Below, piece after piece: positions 8,281-16,668 of a stretch of 64,000 nt of DNA (positions within the stretch are counted from its first letter, which is position 1; the number at the start of each line of letters is the position of its first letter). Under the pieces are notes generated by a model that saw nothing but the letters and a program-made list of their open reading frames with translations, made no database searches and was not told the origin of the DNA. Source of the stretch: CAMAVH01 sp046297835 (GTDB lineage Bacteria; Pseudomonadota; Alphaproteobacteria; SMXQ01). The DNA lies in NCBI GenBank assembly GCA_046297835.1, contig JBKBHI010000006.1, positions 211,457-275,456 on the forward strand. Reading direction: 5' to 3'. A program made the position numbers and the translations under genes.

Positions 8281-9393
8281 ATCTCGTCGCAAGCTAGGGC
8301 CGGGGCTGTCCTAAAGCTCGACCACATCCGCAAGTCGTTCGGCGACTTCGTCGCCGTCGATAATTTGTCGCTTGAGATCGAGCAGGGAGAGATTTTCTCG
8401 CTGCTCGGCCCCTCCGGCTGCGGCAAATCGACGACGTTGCGTCAAATCGCCGGCCTCGATCAGGCCGACAGCGGGGAGATCACGCTGAAGGGGCAGCCGC
8501 TCTTCTCGTCTGCCAAGAATGTGTTTGCGCCTCCGCAGAAGCGCAACATGGGCATGGTTTTCCAGTCTTATGCGATCTGGCCGCATCTCACCGTTTACGA
8601 AACCGTGGCCTATCCTCTGCGGCTGCGTCGTTGGACTGGCGCGGATATCGATGCGGCGGTGCGCGGCATCCTTCGTCAAGTCGGTCTCGAGGGCATGGAG
8701 GATCGCGCCGCGCCGACGCTTTCGGGCGGTCAGCAACAGCGCGTCGCATTGGCCCGCGCTCTGGTCTACAAGCCGGACGTGCTGCTGCTCGACGAGCCAT
8801 TCAGCAATCTCGACGTCAAGCTGCGCGAACAAATGCGCGTCGAACTCAAGCTGTTGCAGAGGCGCGTCGGAGTCAGCGTCATTCTCGTGACGCATGACCA
8901 AGTCGAGGCGCTGAGTTTGTCAGATCGCATCGCCATCATGAATCAAGGGCGCATCGAGCAGATCGGAGCGCCGCTTGATCTTTACGTGTCGCCCGCCACC
9001 CCTTTTGTGCGGGATTTTGTCGGCCAGACGACCAAGCTGCCGGCCGAGATTGTCGCGGCCGACGGCGAACATATCCGCTTCTCGATCGGCGAGGGGATGC
9101 CGTTGATGCTCGGGGTCGGCGGATCTCTGAGGTCGCGCACGGCCGGAGAGCGAGTGGTCGCTTGCATCCGTCCCGAGCAAATCGCTGTCGGCCGCGCGGC
9201 GCAGAACGCGACTGAGAACACGATCGAGGGCGTCGTCGAGGCCATGCTGTTTCTCGGGGATCATTACGAGTGCGTAATGAAGATCGGCGGGGCGGAAATT
9301 GTCGCATATGCGCCCCCGAGCGAGCGCCTTAAAGAAGGCGAGCGCGTGCCCTTGGCCTTCCCGAAGGAGGTCTTCGGTCTATGGCACAATTAA
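8281..9393 (+). CDS. ABC transporter ATP-binding protein (Fe3+/spermidine/putrescine type)
   Basis: 370 residues if translation starts at the ATC codon at 8281. Walker A GPSGCGKST, signature LSGGQQQR, Walker B VLLLDEPFSNLD and the switch histidine VTHDQ are all present, followed by a C-terminal TOBE-like domain. The first canonical start in frame is TTG 8365, but it would remove the first strands (LKLDHIRKSFGDFVAVDN) that every such ATPase has. An ideal ribosome site AGGGAGGAAGCG ends immediately before ATC 8281, and a stop codon lies upstream at 8245. So the gene either starts at a rare ATC or an ATG has been misread or mutated. The end overlaps the permease start by 13 bases. Confidence 0.85.
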   Translation: MSSQARAGAVLKLDHIRKSFGDFVAVDNLSLEIEQGEIFSLLGPSGCGKSTTLRQIAGLDQADSGEITLKGQPLFSSAKNVFAPPQKRNMGMVFQSYAIWPHLTVYETVAYPLRLRRWTGADIDAAVRGILRQVGLEGMEDRAAPTLSGGQQQRVALARALVYKPDVLLLDEPFSNLDVKLREQMRVELKLLQRRVGVSVILVTHDQVEALSLSDRIAIMNQGRIEQIGAPLDLYVSPATPFVRDFVGQTTKLPAEIVAADGEHIRFSIGEGMPLMLGVGGSLRSRTAGERVVACIRPEQIAVGRAAQNATENTIEGVVEAMLFLGDHYECVMKIGGAEIVAYAPPSERLKEGERVPLAFPKEVFGLWHN

Positions 9394-11156
9394 AGTCCGC
9401 GAGTCTGGTGAAGCCCTCGCCTCTGGGCGCGCTCGGCTTCGCTCGGCGAAGGCCCTTCCGCATTAAGCTGAGTTCGGCGCTGTGCACACTGGTGTTGCTG
9501 GGCATGGCTTTATTGGTCGCCTATCCGGTCGGATTGTTGCTCTTCGCCAGCCTGCTCGTCGAGGCGCCGGACGGAAGCAAGGGGTTCGGCTTCGATGTCT
9601 GGATCGACGCTTGGAGCCAGACCGGATTGACGCAGTCGATCTTCAACACCTTCAAGCGTGTCATCGTCACAGAGGTGATCGCGTTTCCGTCGGCTATCGT
9701 CATCGCTTGGCTGATGACGCGGACCGACATGCCAGGAAAAAAGTGGATCGAAAATTTCTTCTGGGTCGCATTCTTTTTGCCTGCGTTGCCGGTCCTCATG
9801 GGGTGGATATTGTTATTCGACCCAGCGCACGGCGTGATGAACAACCTCTGGAAATGGGTCTTCGGCACTGCCAAGGGCCCGTTCGATATCTATAGCTTTT
9901 CAGGGATCATATTCGCGCATATCGCCGCCCGTTCGATCGCGGCGAAATTCATTTTTTTAGCGCCAGCCTTCCGCAATATGGACAGCAGCATGGAGGAGGC
10001 ATCGCGCATCGCCGGCGCGAGCGCGCTCGGCACGTTGGTGCGCATCGTCGTTCCTGTCCTGATGCCCGCGTTCCTGATCACAGTCGCGATTTCTTTGATA
10101 AATTCTTTAGAGTCGTTCGAGATCGAGCTGATTCTGGGCCCGCCGACCAACTTCTATGTGTTTAGCACCAAGATTTTCCAAGTCGTGCGGGAAGACCCGC
10201 CGCAATTCGCCGTCGCGACAGTGCTGGGTCTGGCTATCCTGATCAGCCTGTTGCCGATCATTTTATGGCAGCAGTACCTGTCGCACAGTCGAAATTTCGT
10301 CACGGTCGGTAGCAAAGCAACGCAGGTGCCATTGAGGCTTTATGGCTGGCGTTGGCCAGCTTTCACCTTGATCGCGCTTTTCGCCGGCTTCATCACCGTC
10401 GTGCCGGTCCTCTGCCTGGTGACCGGCACGTTCATGAACCTCTACGGCTACTTTCATGTCGCCGATCCGTGGACCCTCAAGCATTGGCGGCAAATTCTAT
10501 CAGATACGGAATTGATCAGAGCTTTGTCGAACACGTTGATCATGGGGCTTTCCGCCGCAGTGATCGGCACTCTGTGGTACACGCTGGTCGCCTACATCGC
10601 CGTGCGCACGCGCTATGCCGCCCGTGGGGCTGTAGACTTCCTGTCCTGGCTCCCCGCGAGCATTCCCGGAATCATCCTCGGCCTCGCCTTGCTATGGCTG
10701 TTCTTGACCGTGCCCGTTCTGCAGCCATTTTACGGCACGATCATCGTGTTGATTGTCGCCTGCGTACTATCGAGCATCGCCACTGGCGTCCAACTCATCA
10801 AAGGCAACATGGTCCAACTCGGCAGCGAGATGGAGGAGGCTTCCTACATGCTGGGCGGATCGTGGTTTTACACATTCCGCCGGGTCGTTTTGCCGCTGGT
10901 CGGGCCGGTCTTGATTGTCGTGGCTCTTCTGACGTTTGCTTCAGCCGCGCGTAACGTGGCCGATATCGCGATGCTGGTATCGAGCGGCAACCGGCCGCTC
11001 GCCATGCTTCAGGCCGATTATATGATCGACGGTTCATTCGAAGCTGGCGCGGTGGTCGGCGTGCTGATCGTTTTGCTGACGTTGAGCATGTCGATCGTCG
11101 CTCGCTGGGTCGGTGGGCGCCTTGGTTTGACCGCATTAGGCAAAAAGGAGAGGTGA
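9381..11156 (+). CDS. ABC transporter permease, two fused membrane domains
   Basis: 591 residues with roughly 12 membrane segments. It carries two binding-protein-dependent transport domains in one chain, as in FbpB-type iron and phosphonate permeases. Both EAA loops that dock the ATPase are visible: EEASRIAGASALGTLVRIVVP in the first half and EEASYMLGGSWFYTFRRVVLP in the second. It partners the ATPase gene it overlaps and, very likely, the solute-binding protein encoded leftward at 5549-6670. Its stop overlaps the start region of the RidA gene, so the three genes are translationally coupled. Confidence 0.9.
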   Translation: MAQLKSASLVKPSPLGALGFARRRPFRIKLSSALCTLVLLGMALLVAYPVGLLLFASLLVEAPDGSKGFGFDVWIDAWSQTGLTQSIFNTFKRVIVTEVIAFPSAIVIAWLMTRTDMPGKKWIENFFWVAFFLPALPVLMGWILLFDPAHGVMNNLWKWVFGTAKGPFDIYSFSGIIFAHIAARSIAAKFIFLAPAFRNMDSSMEEASRIAGASALGTLVRIVVPVLMPAFLITVAISLINSLESFEIELILGPPTNFYVFSTKIFQVVREDPPQFAVATVLGLAILISLLPIILWQQYLSHSRNFVTVGSKATQVPLRLYGWRWPAFTLIALFAGFITVVPVLCLVTGTFMNLYGYFHVADPWTLKHWRQILSDTELIRALSNTLIMGLSAAVIGTLWYTLVAYIAVRTRYAARGAVDFLSWLPASIPGIILGLALLWLFLTVPVLQPFYGTIIVLIVACVLSSIATGVQLIKGNMVQLGSEMEEASYMLGGSWFYTFRRVVLPLVGPVLIVVALLTFASAARNVADIAMLVSSGNRPLAMLQADYMIDGSFEAGAVVGVLIVLLTLSMSIVARWVGGRLGLTALGKKER

Positions 11157-11548
11157 GCGTGCAACGTCGTAAGAGCATTTCGGGCGAGGGACTTCCCAAA
11201 CATCCGCAGCCGTTTCCGACGGCGACTAAAGTCGGAAACATGGTCTTTTCTTCGGCGATCGGCGGCCAGGACCCCGCCACGGGCAAGGCTCCCGATTCGC
11301 CAGAGGCGCAGATCCAGAACGCGTTCCATCATTTGCAGTCGGTCATGCGGCTGGCCGGCGGCACCCCGGGCGACATCGGCAAGGTTACGGTGCATCTGCG
11401 GGATAAGGGGCACCGCGAACTGGTCAATCAGGAGTGGATCAAGGTGTTCCCCGATGCCGATGACCGTCCTGTCCGCCATACGGTCGAGACACAGTTGCCG
11501 AGCAATTTGATCATCCAGCTGGAATTCATCGCCGTTCTGCCGAACTGA
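11153..11548 (+). CDS. RidA/YjgF-family protein
   Basis: 131 residues from GTG 11153, or 129 from GTG 11159; the AAAAAGGAGAGG before them fits either. RidA folds hydrolyse reactive enamine/imine intermediates, and some catabolic members act on pathway side products. Family features include the early FPTATKVGNMVFSSAIGGQDP block, the central HHLQSVMRLAGGTPGDIGKVTVHLRD, and a late R-H-T-V-E segment. The usual catalytic arginine near the C-terminus of deaminase-active RidA (I-E-x-x-x-A) is not clear, so this may be a non-deaminase subgroup. It lies between transporter and ring-cleavage genes in the same operon. Confidence 0.8.
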   Translation: MSVQRRKSISGEGLPKHPQPFPTATKVGNMVFSSAIGGQDPATGKAPDSPEAQIQNAFHHLQSVMRLAGGTPGDIGKVTVHLRDKGHRELVNQEWIKVFPDADDRPVRHTVETQLPSNLIIQLEFIAVLPN

Positions 11549-11576
11549 GGGCTAGCCGAAGAGAAGGAAGATAAAG

Positions 11577-12476
11577 ATGGCTTATTTGGTTGGCGGAATA
11601 GCGATGTCGCATGCGCCGCAGCTCTTGATGCCCCCGGAAAAATGGGGGGATTTGCCGAGCCGCACGAAAGGCCCGTTCCATCCGAAGGCGGGCGTCGCGT
11701 CGGAAATCACGCCCGAGGCGATGGTGGCGAATAGCGCAAGGTGCCACAAAGCCATTGATGCGCTCCGTCTCCAGCTTGAGGCATGGGCGCCAGACGTCGT
11801 GCTGGTCGCGGGCGACGATCAGCACGAGAATATTCTCGACGACAACATGCCGCCATTCGTCATCTATACCAGCGCAAAGGTGGCGGCGACCCGCCATTTC
11901 ACCTATCTCGGCGAATCCGGCCTGGATCAGATGGACGATTATGACGTCGATAGCGATTTGGCGCGCGCGATTCTGCTAGGGATTATGGAAGAGGGATTCG
12001 ATCCGGCTTGGTCGAAGGAGACGCGCGACGAATGCGGCCTGGGCCACGCTTTCGGCCGCGCGCTCAATTTTCTTATGCCTGAGCGTAAGCGCGCGATTCT
12101 CCCGGTCATGGTGAATACCTATTTTCCGCCGGCGCCCAGCGCCAAACGCTGTCTCGCTTTCGGGCAGGCGCTGCGCCGCGTGATCGAGCAAGCGCCCAGC
12201 GAAGCGCGCGTTGCCGTGCTGGCGTCGGGCGGACTCAGCCATACGAAAATCGACGAAAAGCTCGATGCCGACTTTCTGACGGCTCTCCAGCGCTATGACG
12301 TCGGCTATCTTGCCGCAATGCCCGCCCAGGTTCTGGTGGAGGGGACATCGGAAATTCTCAACTGGATCATCGCCGCAGGCGCCATGGGGAAGGGCGCGCA
12401 GGTGATCGACTACGTACCTTGCTATCGCAACGCCAACGGCGTCGGTTGCGCCATGGGTTTTGCTATTTGGAACTGA
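11577..12476 (+). CDS. LigB-type class III extradiol ring-cleavage dioxygenase
   Basis: 299 residues. The fold is that of LigB (protocatechuate 4,5-dioxygenase beta). His12 in MSHAPQL is the first iron ligand, and the segment VEGTSEILNWIIAAGAMG near the C-terminus corresponds to the block that carries the glutamate ligand. ASGGLSHT matches the catalytic-histidine region. Such enzymes open catechol or gallate-type rings next to the hydroxyls using Fe(II) and O2. No LigA small subunit is visible, and the protein is shorter than the fused gallate dioxygenases, so it may work alone. The next genes are LigJ-like and RraA/LigK-like, exactly the steps that follow 4,5-cleavage. Confidence 0.85.
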   Translation: MAYLVGGIAMSHAPQLLMPPEKWGDLPSRTKGPFHPKAGVASEITPEAMVANSARCHKAIDALRLQLEAWAPDVVLVAGDDQHENILDDNMPPFVIYTSAKVAATRHFTYLGESGLDQMDDYDVDSDLARAILLGIMEEGFDPAWSKETRDECGLGHAFGRALNFLMPERKRAILPVMVNTYFPPAPSAKRCLAFGQALRRVIEQAPSEARVAVLASGGLSHTKIDEKLDADFLTALQRYDVGYLAAMPAQVLVEGTSEILNWIIAAGAMGKGAQVIDYVPCYRNANGVGCAMGFAIWN

Positions 12477-12502
12477 CTCAAATAAGTTCAGGGAGAGAAC
12501 AT

Positions 12503-13501
12503 ATGATCATCGACATCCACGCCCATTTCACTGCTCCGGATAAGCTCTTCGCTTACAAGGCCAACATACTGTCGTCGCGTTCGCGGCCGCGCAAACTCAA
12601 GCTTTCCGACGAGCTGGTCATCGAAGCGCTGAATAAACCGGTCCATGGCGGCGCCTCCCATCTTCAGCAGTTGGACGAGGTGGGAACCGATTATCAAATT
12701 ATCTCGCCGCGGCCCTATCAGCTGATGCATTCGGAAAAACCGGCAAGCATCGTCCATGCCTTCACCGAGGCCTGCAACGACTTAACCGCCCAGCAAGCGC
12801 GACTCTTTCCCAATCGCTTCATCGGCATGGCGTCGTTGCCGCAGACTATGGATGCGGGACCAGAAAGCGGTCTCGAAGAGCTCGAGCGTTGCGTCAAGGA
12901 ATTGGGCTTCGTCGGCTGTCTGATCAATCCTGATCCGAGCGAAGGCCTCGCCGAGACGCCGCCAATGGGCCACAAATATTGGTATCCGCTTTACGAAAAA
13001 TTGGTCGAGCTTGATATCCCAGGCATGATTCACAGCGCAGGCACACGTTCCAGCCGCTTCAATTACAGCCTGAACTTCGTGCTTGAAGAAAGTATATCTC
13101 TGCTCTCCTTGGTGAACTCCCGAGTATTCCAAGATTTTCCCAAGCTCAAGATGATCGTCTGCCACGGCGGCGGAGCTATTCCGTATCAAATCGGACGTTT
13201 CCGCGCGGGACGCATAAAGGGCGGGAAGACCGACCTGTTTGAAGACAACATGCGTAAGCTTTATTTCGATACGACTCTCTATAGCCAGGATGCGCTGGAG
13301 ACCTTGTTCCGTTGGGCGACCCCGGATCGTTGCATGTTCGGCACCGAACGCCCCGGCTCAGGCACGGCGAAAGACCTCGTGACGGGCAAGTGGATCGACG
13401 ACACGCGGCCGATGATCGAGGCGATTACATGGCTCACGGAGCAAGACAAAAAGAACATATTCTCCGAGACCGCCCGGTCGGTCTTTAATCTGAAGGTGTG
13501 A
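12503..13501 (+). CDS. Amidohydrolase-2 family protein, 4-oxalomesaconate hydratase (LigJ)-like
   Basis: 332 residues from ATG 12503, which has GGGAGAG nine bases upstream; the frame is open further left but overlaps the dioxygenase gene. The TIM-barrel metal site is present: IDIHAHF (His6, His8), MIHSAG and CHGGGAIPY. The C-terminal block FGTERPG...TGKWIDDTRPMIEAI, then KKNIFSETARSVF, resembles the tail of 4-oxalomesaconate hydratases more than that of ACMSD-type decarboxylases. That enzyme adds water to the product of protocatechuate or gallate 4,5-cleavage. The position directly after the extradiol dioxygenase and before the RraA aldolases supports the assignment; a related decarboxylase remains possible. 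Confidence 0.7.
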   Translation: MIIDIHAHFTAPDKLFAYKANILSSRSRPRKLKLSDELVIEALNKPVHGGASHLQQLDEVGTDYQIISPRPYQLMHSEKPASIVHAFTEACNDLTAQQARLFPNRFIGMASLPQTMDAGPESGLEELERCVKELGFVGCLINPDPSEGLAETPPMGHKYWYPLYEKLVELDIPGMIHSAGTRSSRFNYSLNFVLEESISLLSLVNSRVFQDFPKLKMIVCHGGGAIPYQIGRFRAGRIKGGKTDLFEDNMRKLYFDTTLYSQDALETLFRWATPDRCMFGTERPGSGTAKDLVTGKWIDDTRPMIEAITWLTEQDKKNIFSETARSVFNLKV

Positions 13502-13544
13502 GCAAAAGGGTTGCGACGCATCCGCATTCAAGGACCGGATTGTT

Positions 13545-13582
13545 ATCGCAGATGCGCGTCGTCGTGAGGCCGCATCTGCGAT
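13545..13582. other. Perfect 12-bp inverted repeat between catabolic genes
   Basis: ATCGCAGATGCG (13545-13556) and CGCATCTGCGAT (13571-13582) can form a hairpin with a 14-base loop. It lies in the 243-base gap between the LigJ-like gene and the first RraA gene, the largest gap in the rightward series. There is no T-run, so it may be an mRNA-stability or processing element or a partial terminator. The rest of the gap shows no recognisable gene. Confidence 0.5.
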
Positions 13583-13744
13583 GCGATCCGAGGCTTTTGT
13601 TGCGGCGTCGTATGCTCGCTTTGATATGCGCAAGAGAAGGTGGGCAATGAAAGTGACGCATGCGCCGCAGCGAGCGTTGTCTTTCTAGCAATTTGTGCCG
13701 CCTGATCGCTTTCTAAATGCAGCGGAACACTCAAAGGAAGTGAG

Positions 13745-14407
13745 ATGGAAGATTCGATTGTCGCCAGGCTTTGTCGATTGGACGCCTGCGCCTTGTCGGA
13801 TGCATCCGACAAGCTCGGCATCACGGCTTGCGTGACGGGCCTGCCGGCGCTCTCGACTGCGCGCAAGATCGCCGGGCGCGTGCATACTGTGAAGCTGGTG
13901 AAGAAGGAGGATGCTCCGTCGCCCTCCGGCGCGCCCGTGCATCTCGGCTCCAAGGCGATCATGGCCTGCGCGCCCGGCGAGATCATCGTCGTGGAGCAGA
14001 ATACCGGCCTCGATGCAGGCTCGTGGGGCGGAATTTTATCGATGGGGGCGAAAGTGCGCGGCGTCGCCGGCGTCATCGCCAGCGGTCCGGTGCGCGACAT
14101 CGACGAAGCCAAGCAAATGGACTTCGCGGTTTATGGGCCGCGCACTACGGCGCGCACGGCGCGGGGCCGTTTGGTCGAAGCCGCGACCGATGTTCCGGTC
14201 AACATCGGCGGCATCGCGGTCGAGGCCGGCGATTACGCATTGGCTGACGGCAGCGCGGTGGTCTTCGTGCGGGCGGCCGACGCGGAGCGTGTGGTTGGCG
14301 AAGCCGAGAAGATCGCGCGCCGCGAAGCGGCGATGGCTAAAGCGCTGATGGAGGGGCGTCCGATCACCGAGGTGATGGGCGCCGATTACGAGCATATGTT
14401 GAATTGA
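13745..14407 (+). CDS. RraA/LigK-family aldolase, copy 1
   Basis: 220 residues. RraA-like proteins include 4-hydroxy-4-methyl-2-oxoglutarate/4-carboxy-4-hydroxy-2-oxoadipate aldolases, which split the hydrated ring-cleavage product into pyruvate and oxaloacetate, and also regulators of RNase E. Catalytic members carry G-x-x-x-R-D; here GVIASGPVRDIDEAKQMDFAVYG supplies the Arg-Asp pair. Other family marks are LSDASDKLG near residue 18 and SWGGILSMGAK. It is the first of three adjacent paralogues, which differ too much from one another to be a recent duplication. Divalent-metal-dependent aldolase activity is the likely role given the dioxygenase and hydratase upstream. Confidence 0.8.
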   Translation: MEDSIVARLCRLDACALSDASDKLGITACVTGLPALSTARKIAGRVHTVKLVKKEDAPSPSGAPVHLGSKAIMACAPGEIIVVEQNTGLDAGSWGGILSMGAKVRGVAGVIASGPVRDIDEAKQMDFAVYGPRTTARTARGRLVEAATDVPVNIGGIAVEAGDYALADGSAVVFVRAADAERVVGEAEKIARREAAMAKALMEGRPITEVMGADYEHMLN

Positions 14408-14417
14408 GGAAGTCGTT

Positions 14418-15071
14418 ATGGACCAGAACGTCGAACGGGCCGCCAAGCTTGATACCGCGACAATCTCCGACGCGCTCGATCGTCTGGGAATCGTCGGGCA
14501 ATGCTATCAGATCAAGCCGCGCGATTCGAATTTCCGCCTCGCCGGGCGAGCCTTCACCATCAAATACGGCCCTTCGCAAACGCCTTCGGGCACCGTCGGC
14601 GACTTCATCGACGACGTGCCGGAAGGCAGCGTCATCGTGCTCGACAACGGCGGGCGCGACGACGTCACCGTGTGGGGCGACATTCTCACCGAGATCGCCC
14701 ACCGGCGTAAAATCGCCGGGACGGTGATCGACGGCATCTGCCGCGACGTCGCGCTGTGCATGAAACTCGGTTATCCGGTCTATGCCAAGGACCATTGGAT
14801 GCGCACCGGCAAGGATCGCGTGCAGGTCGAGGGCACCAATGTGACGGTCACGGTCGGCCGCGCTCGCGTCGCCCCTGGAGACCTGCTGCGCGGCGATGCC
14901 GATGGCGTTCTCGTGATCCCCAAAGAGCATGAAGAGAATGTGCTGGCGGCGGCCGAGGAGATCGAGGCGGCTGAGGAGAAAATCCGCGCGGCGATCCGCG
15001 GAGGCATGCGCCTCGACGAGGCGCGCAAGGTCAATAAATATCATTCCCTGCAAACCCGCGAAAAGGCTTGA
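14418..15071 (+). CDS. RraA/LigK-family aldolase, copy 2
   Basis: 217 residues, 10 bases after copy 1, with a GAGGAAG ribosome site. The Arg-Asp pair is in TVIDGICRDVALCMKLGYPVYAK, and the metal/phosphate-side loop is VWGDILTEIAHRRKIAG. The N-terminus DTATISDALDRLGIVG is the standard family opening. A lysine-rich tail (RLDEARKVNKYHSLQTREKA) differs from the other copies. The three paralogues may cleave different 2-oxo acids or form mixed oligomers, since RraA proteins are trimers or hexamers; both ideas are inference. Confidence 0.8.
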   Translation: MDQNVERAAKLDTATISDALDRLGIVGQCYQIKPRDSNFRLAGRAFTIKYGPSQTPSGTVGDFIDDVPEGSVIVLDNGGRDDVTVWGDILTEIAHRRKIAGTVIDGICRDVALCMKLGYPVYAKDHWMRTGKDRVQVEGTNVTVTVGRARVAPGDLLRGDADGVLVIPKEHEENVLAAAEEIEAAEEKIRAAIRGGMRLDEARKVNKYHSLQTREKA

Positions 15072-15073
15072 TC

Positions 15074-15739
15074 ATGTCCTTGAAAACCGTGGGCCCGACG
15101 GAAATCCTCGATTTCGCGCGCGTGCCAGCTGCGTTGTGCGAGCAGGCGAGCCGCTTCGGCAGCGCCACTTTGCACGAGGCGGCGGGCAAGATCGGCGTTT
15201 TGCCGCCGGCGATCAAGCCGATGGGACCGGGCTTTCGCGTCTGCGGGCCGGCTTTCACCGTTCATGGGCCGGGCACCGATAATCTGTGGCTGCATCGAGC
15301 GATGCTCGCGGCCAAGCCGGGCGACGTGCTGGTCGCCTATGTCAGCGGAATATATGAAGCGGGCTATTGGGGCGAGATCATGTCGACCGGCGCGAAGGCC
15401 GCCAAACTCGGCGGTCTGGTGATCGACGGTTGCGTGCGAGATGGCGATTTGTTGCCGGTGATCGGTTTTCCGGTCTTCGCGCGCGGTCTCTGCATCCGTG
15501 GCACCGGCAAGGATTTCGGCGCGCAAGGCTGGTTGGGCGCGCCCGTCATGATGGGCGATGTCGTCGTCAAGGCGGGCGACTTGATCGTCGGCGATATGGA
15601 TGGCGTCGTCGCGATTCCGCGCGAACAGGCGGAGGAGGCCGTCAAGGCGTCCGGTTTGCGCGAGAAAAAGGAAGCCGACATCATCAAGCAATTGCAGAAC
15701 GGCGCGAATACGCTCGATCTTTACGGTTGGAACAGGTGA
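15074..15739 (+). CDS. RraA/LigK-family aldolase, copy 3
   Basis: 221 residues from ATG 15074 (MSLKTVGPTEILDFARV). Its start is only two bases after the copy 2 stop, so translation is probably coupled. The active-site pair is in LVIDGCVRDGDLLPVIGFPVFAR, with GYWGEIMSTGAKAAKLGG before it. This copy is the closest to biochemically known CHA/HMG aldolases: after the RD motif it keeps the G-F-P-V-F-A-R and G-x-G-K-D blocks. It is the best single candidate for the LigK step (release of pyruvate and oxaloacetate), with copies 1 and 2 possibly specialised. Confidence 0.8.
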   Translation: MSLKTVGPTEILDFARVPAALCEQASRFGSATLHEAAGKIGVLPPAIKPMGPGFRVCGPAFTVHGPGTDNLWLHRAMLAAKPGDVLVAYVSGIYEAGYWGEIMSTGAKAAKLGGLVIDGCVRDGDLLPVIGFPVFARGLCIRGTGKDFGAQGWLGAPVMMGDVVVKAGDLIVGDMDGVVAIPREQAEEAVKASGLREKKEADIIKQLQNGANTLDLYGWNR

Positions 15740-15813
15740 GCGGCGAGTGCGCGCGATTTCGCATCGCCGAGAGTTGAGACTGCCGATAAGCGACCGCTTT
15801 CAAGTGCGGCGCT

Positions 15814-16463
15814 GAGATGAGGTCAACAGACGCCGCATGACGGCTCTGGGCCTGGGGGAGGAAGAAATTGTTCGACGATCGCGAAGCCCGAGAGCTTGTC
15901 GCCACATCCTGTCGCGTTCTGGGCGGTCTGGATTTGACGAAAGCGGCCACGGGACATGTGAGCCAATTGTCCGCGGACGGAAAGAGCATTCTGATTCGCG
16001 GCCGCGGGCGCGACGAGGTCGGCGTGCGCTACACCACGGCCGAGCAAGTCGTCGCGGTCGATCTGGACGGCAAGCAGCTCGACGGGGCCGAAGGCCTGGC
16101 CGTGCCTCAGGAAGTCTTCATCCATACCTGGGTTTACAAGATGCGGCCGGACGTGCGCAGCGTGGTGCATATCCATCCGCCGACGGTGGTGCTGTTCACC
16201 ATGTGCAAGAAGGAGATCGAGCCGATCTTCGGAGCCTATGACCCGAGCGGCCTCGATTTGATCCTCGACGGCATCCCGACTTACGACCGCAGCATCCTCA
16301 TCAGCAACGACGACCTGGGCCGGGAGCTCGCGGCGGCTTTGGGCGACAAGCGCGTCTGCCTGATGCGCGGCCACGGCATCACGGCGGTCGGCGCGAGCGT
16401 CGAAGAAGCCACGGTGCGCGCAATCCAGCTCAACGAAGCGGCCGAGATGAACTATCGCGCGAA
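15814..16463 (+). repeat. 650-bp near-identical repeat, left copy
   Basis: This block matches 21220-21869 at a constant offset of 5406 bases, with only about three mismatches, all silent. It covers the ribosome site, the TTG start and the first 199 codons of the class II aldolase gene. A further 41 bases upstream are similar but diverged. Identity stops abruptly inside the coding region at 16463, where homologous but clearly diverged sequence continues. Confidence 0.95.
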
Positions 16464-16617
16464 TCTCCTCGGAATACCGCTGCGCATCTCTGATGACGAT
16501 ATCAAGCTGTTCCGCGCGAACAAGCGCAAGAAGGAGATAACCGGCATCTCGCCGCACCTGCGGGGAACCTGGCGCTACTACGTCCAGTTGACCGGCGCGG
16601 AAAGCGTACAGCCATAA
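15868..16617 (+). CDS. Class II aldolase/adducin-family protein, copy A
   Basis: 249 residues, TTG start with a strong GGGGGAGGAAG site. Zinc ligands are His101 and His103 in VVHIHPP and His169 in MRGHGIT; the Glu82 region (VPQEVFIHTWVY) matches the catalytic acid of the fold. Members include fuculose/ribulose-phosphate aldolases and aromatic-acid decarboxylases such as 3,4-dihydroxyphthalate decarboxylase. Beside a phthalate-type oxygenase and dihydrodiol-type dehydrogenase, a hydroxyaromatic decarboxylase is the more attractive reading. The first 199 residues are identical to copy B at 21274, while the C-termini differ (RISDDDIKLFRANKRKKE here). Confidence 0.85.
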   Translation: MFDDREARELVATSCRVLGGLDLTKAATGHVSQLSADGKSILIRGRGRDEVGVRYTTAEQVVAVDLDGKQLDGAEGLAVPQEVFIHTWVYKMRPDVRSVVHIHPPTVVLFTMCKKEIEPIFGAYDPSGLDLILDGIPTYDRSILISNDDLGRELAAALGDKRVCLMRGHGITAVGASVEEATVRAIQLNEAAEMNYRANLLGIPLRISDDDIKLFRANKRKKEITGISPHLRGTWRYYVQLTGAESVQP

Positions 16618-16639
16618 GAAGCTTCAGCCATAAGAAGCT
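16609..16639 (+). repeat. Tandem 15-bp direct repeat over a stop codon
   Basis: CAGCCATAAGAAGCT occurs at 16609-16623 and again at 16625-16639. The first copy contains the TAA stop of aldolase copy A. It looks like a small slippage duplication and needs no function. Confidence 0.8.
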
Positions 16640-16668
16640 ATAGACGAATCTAAAAACAGGAGAGGCCC

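Noticed and set aside
8365..8367. TTG 8365 as the start of the ABC ATPase
   Set aside because: It would remove the conserved first strands and has no ribosome site; the ideal site points to ATC 8281.
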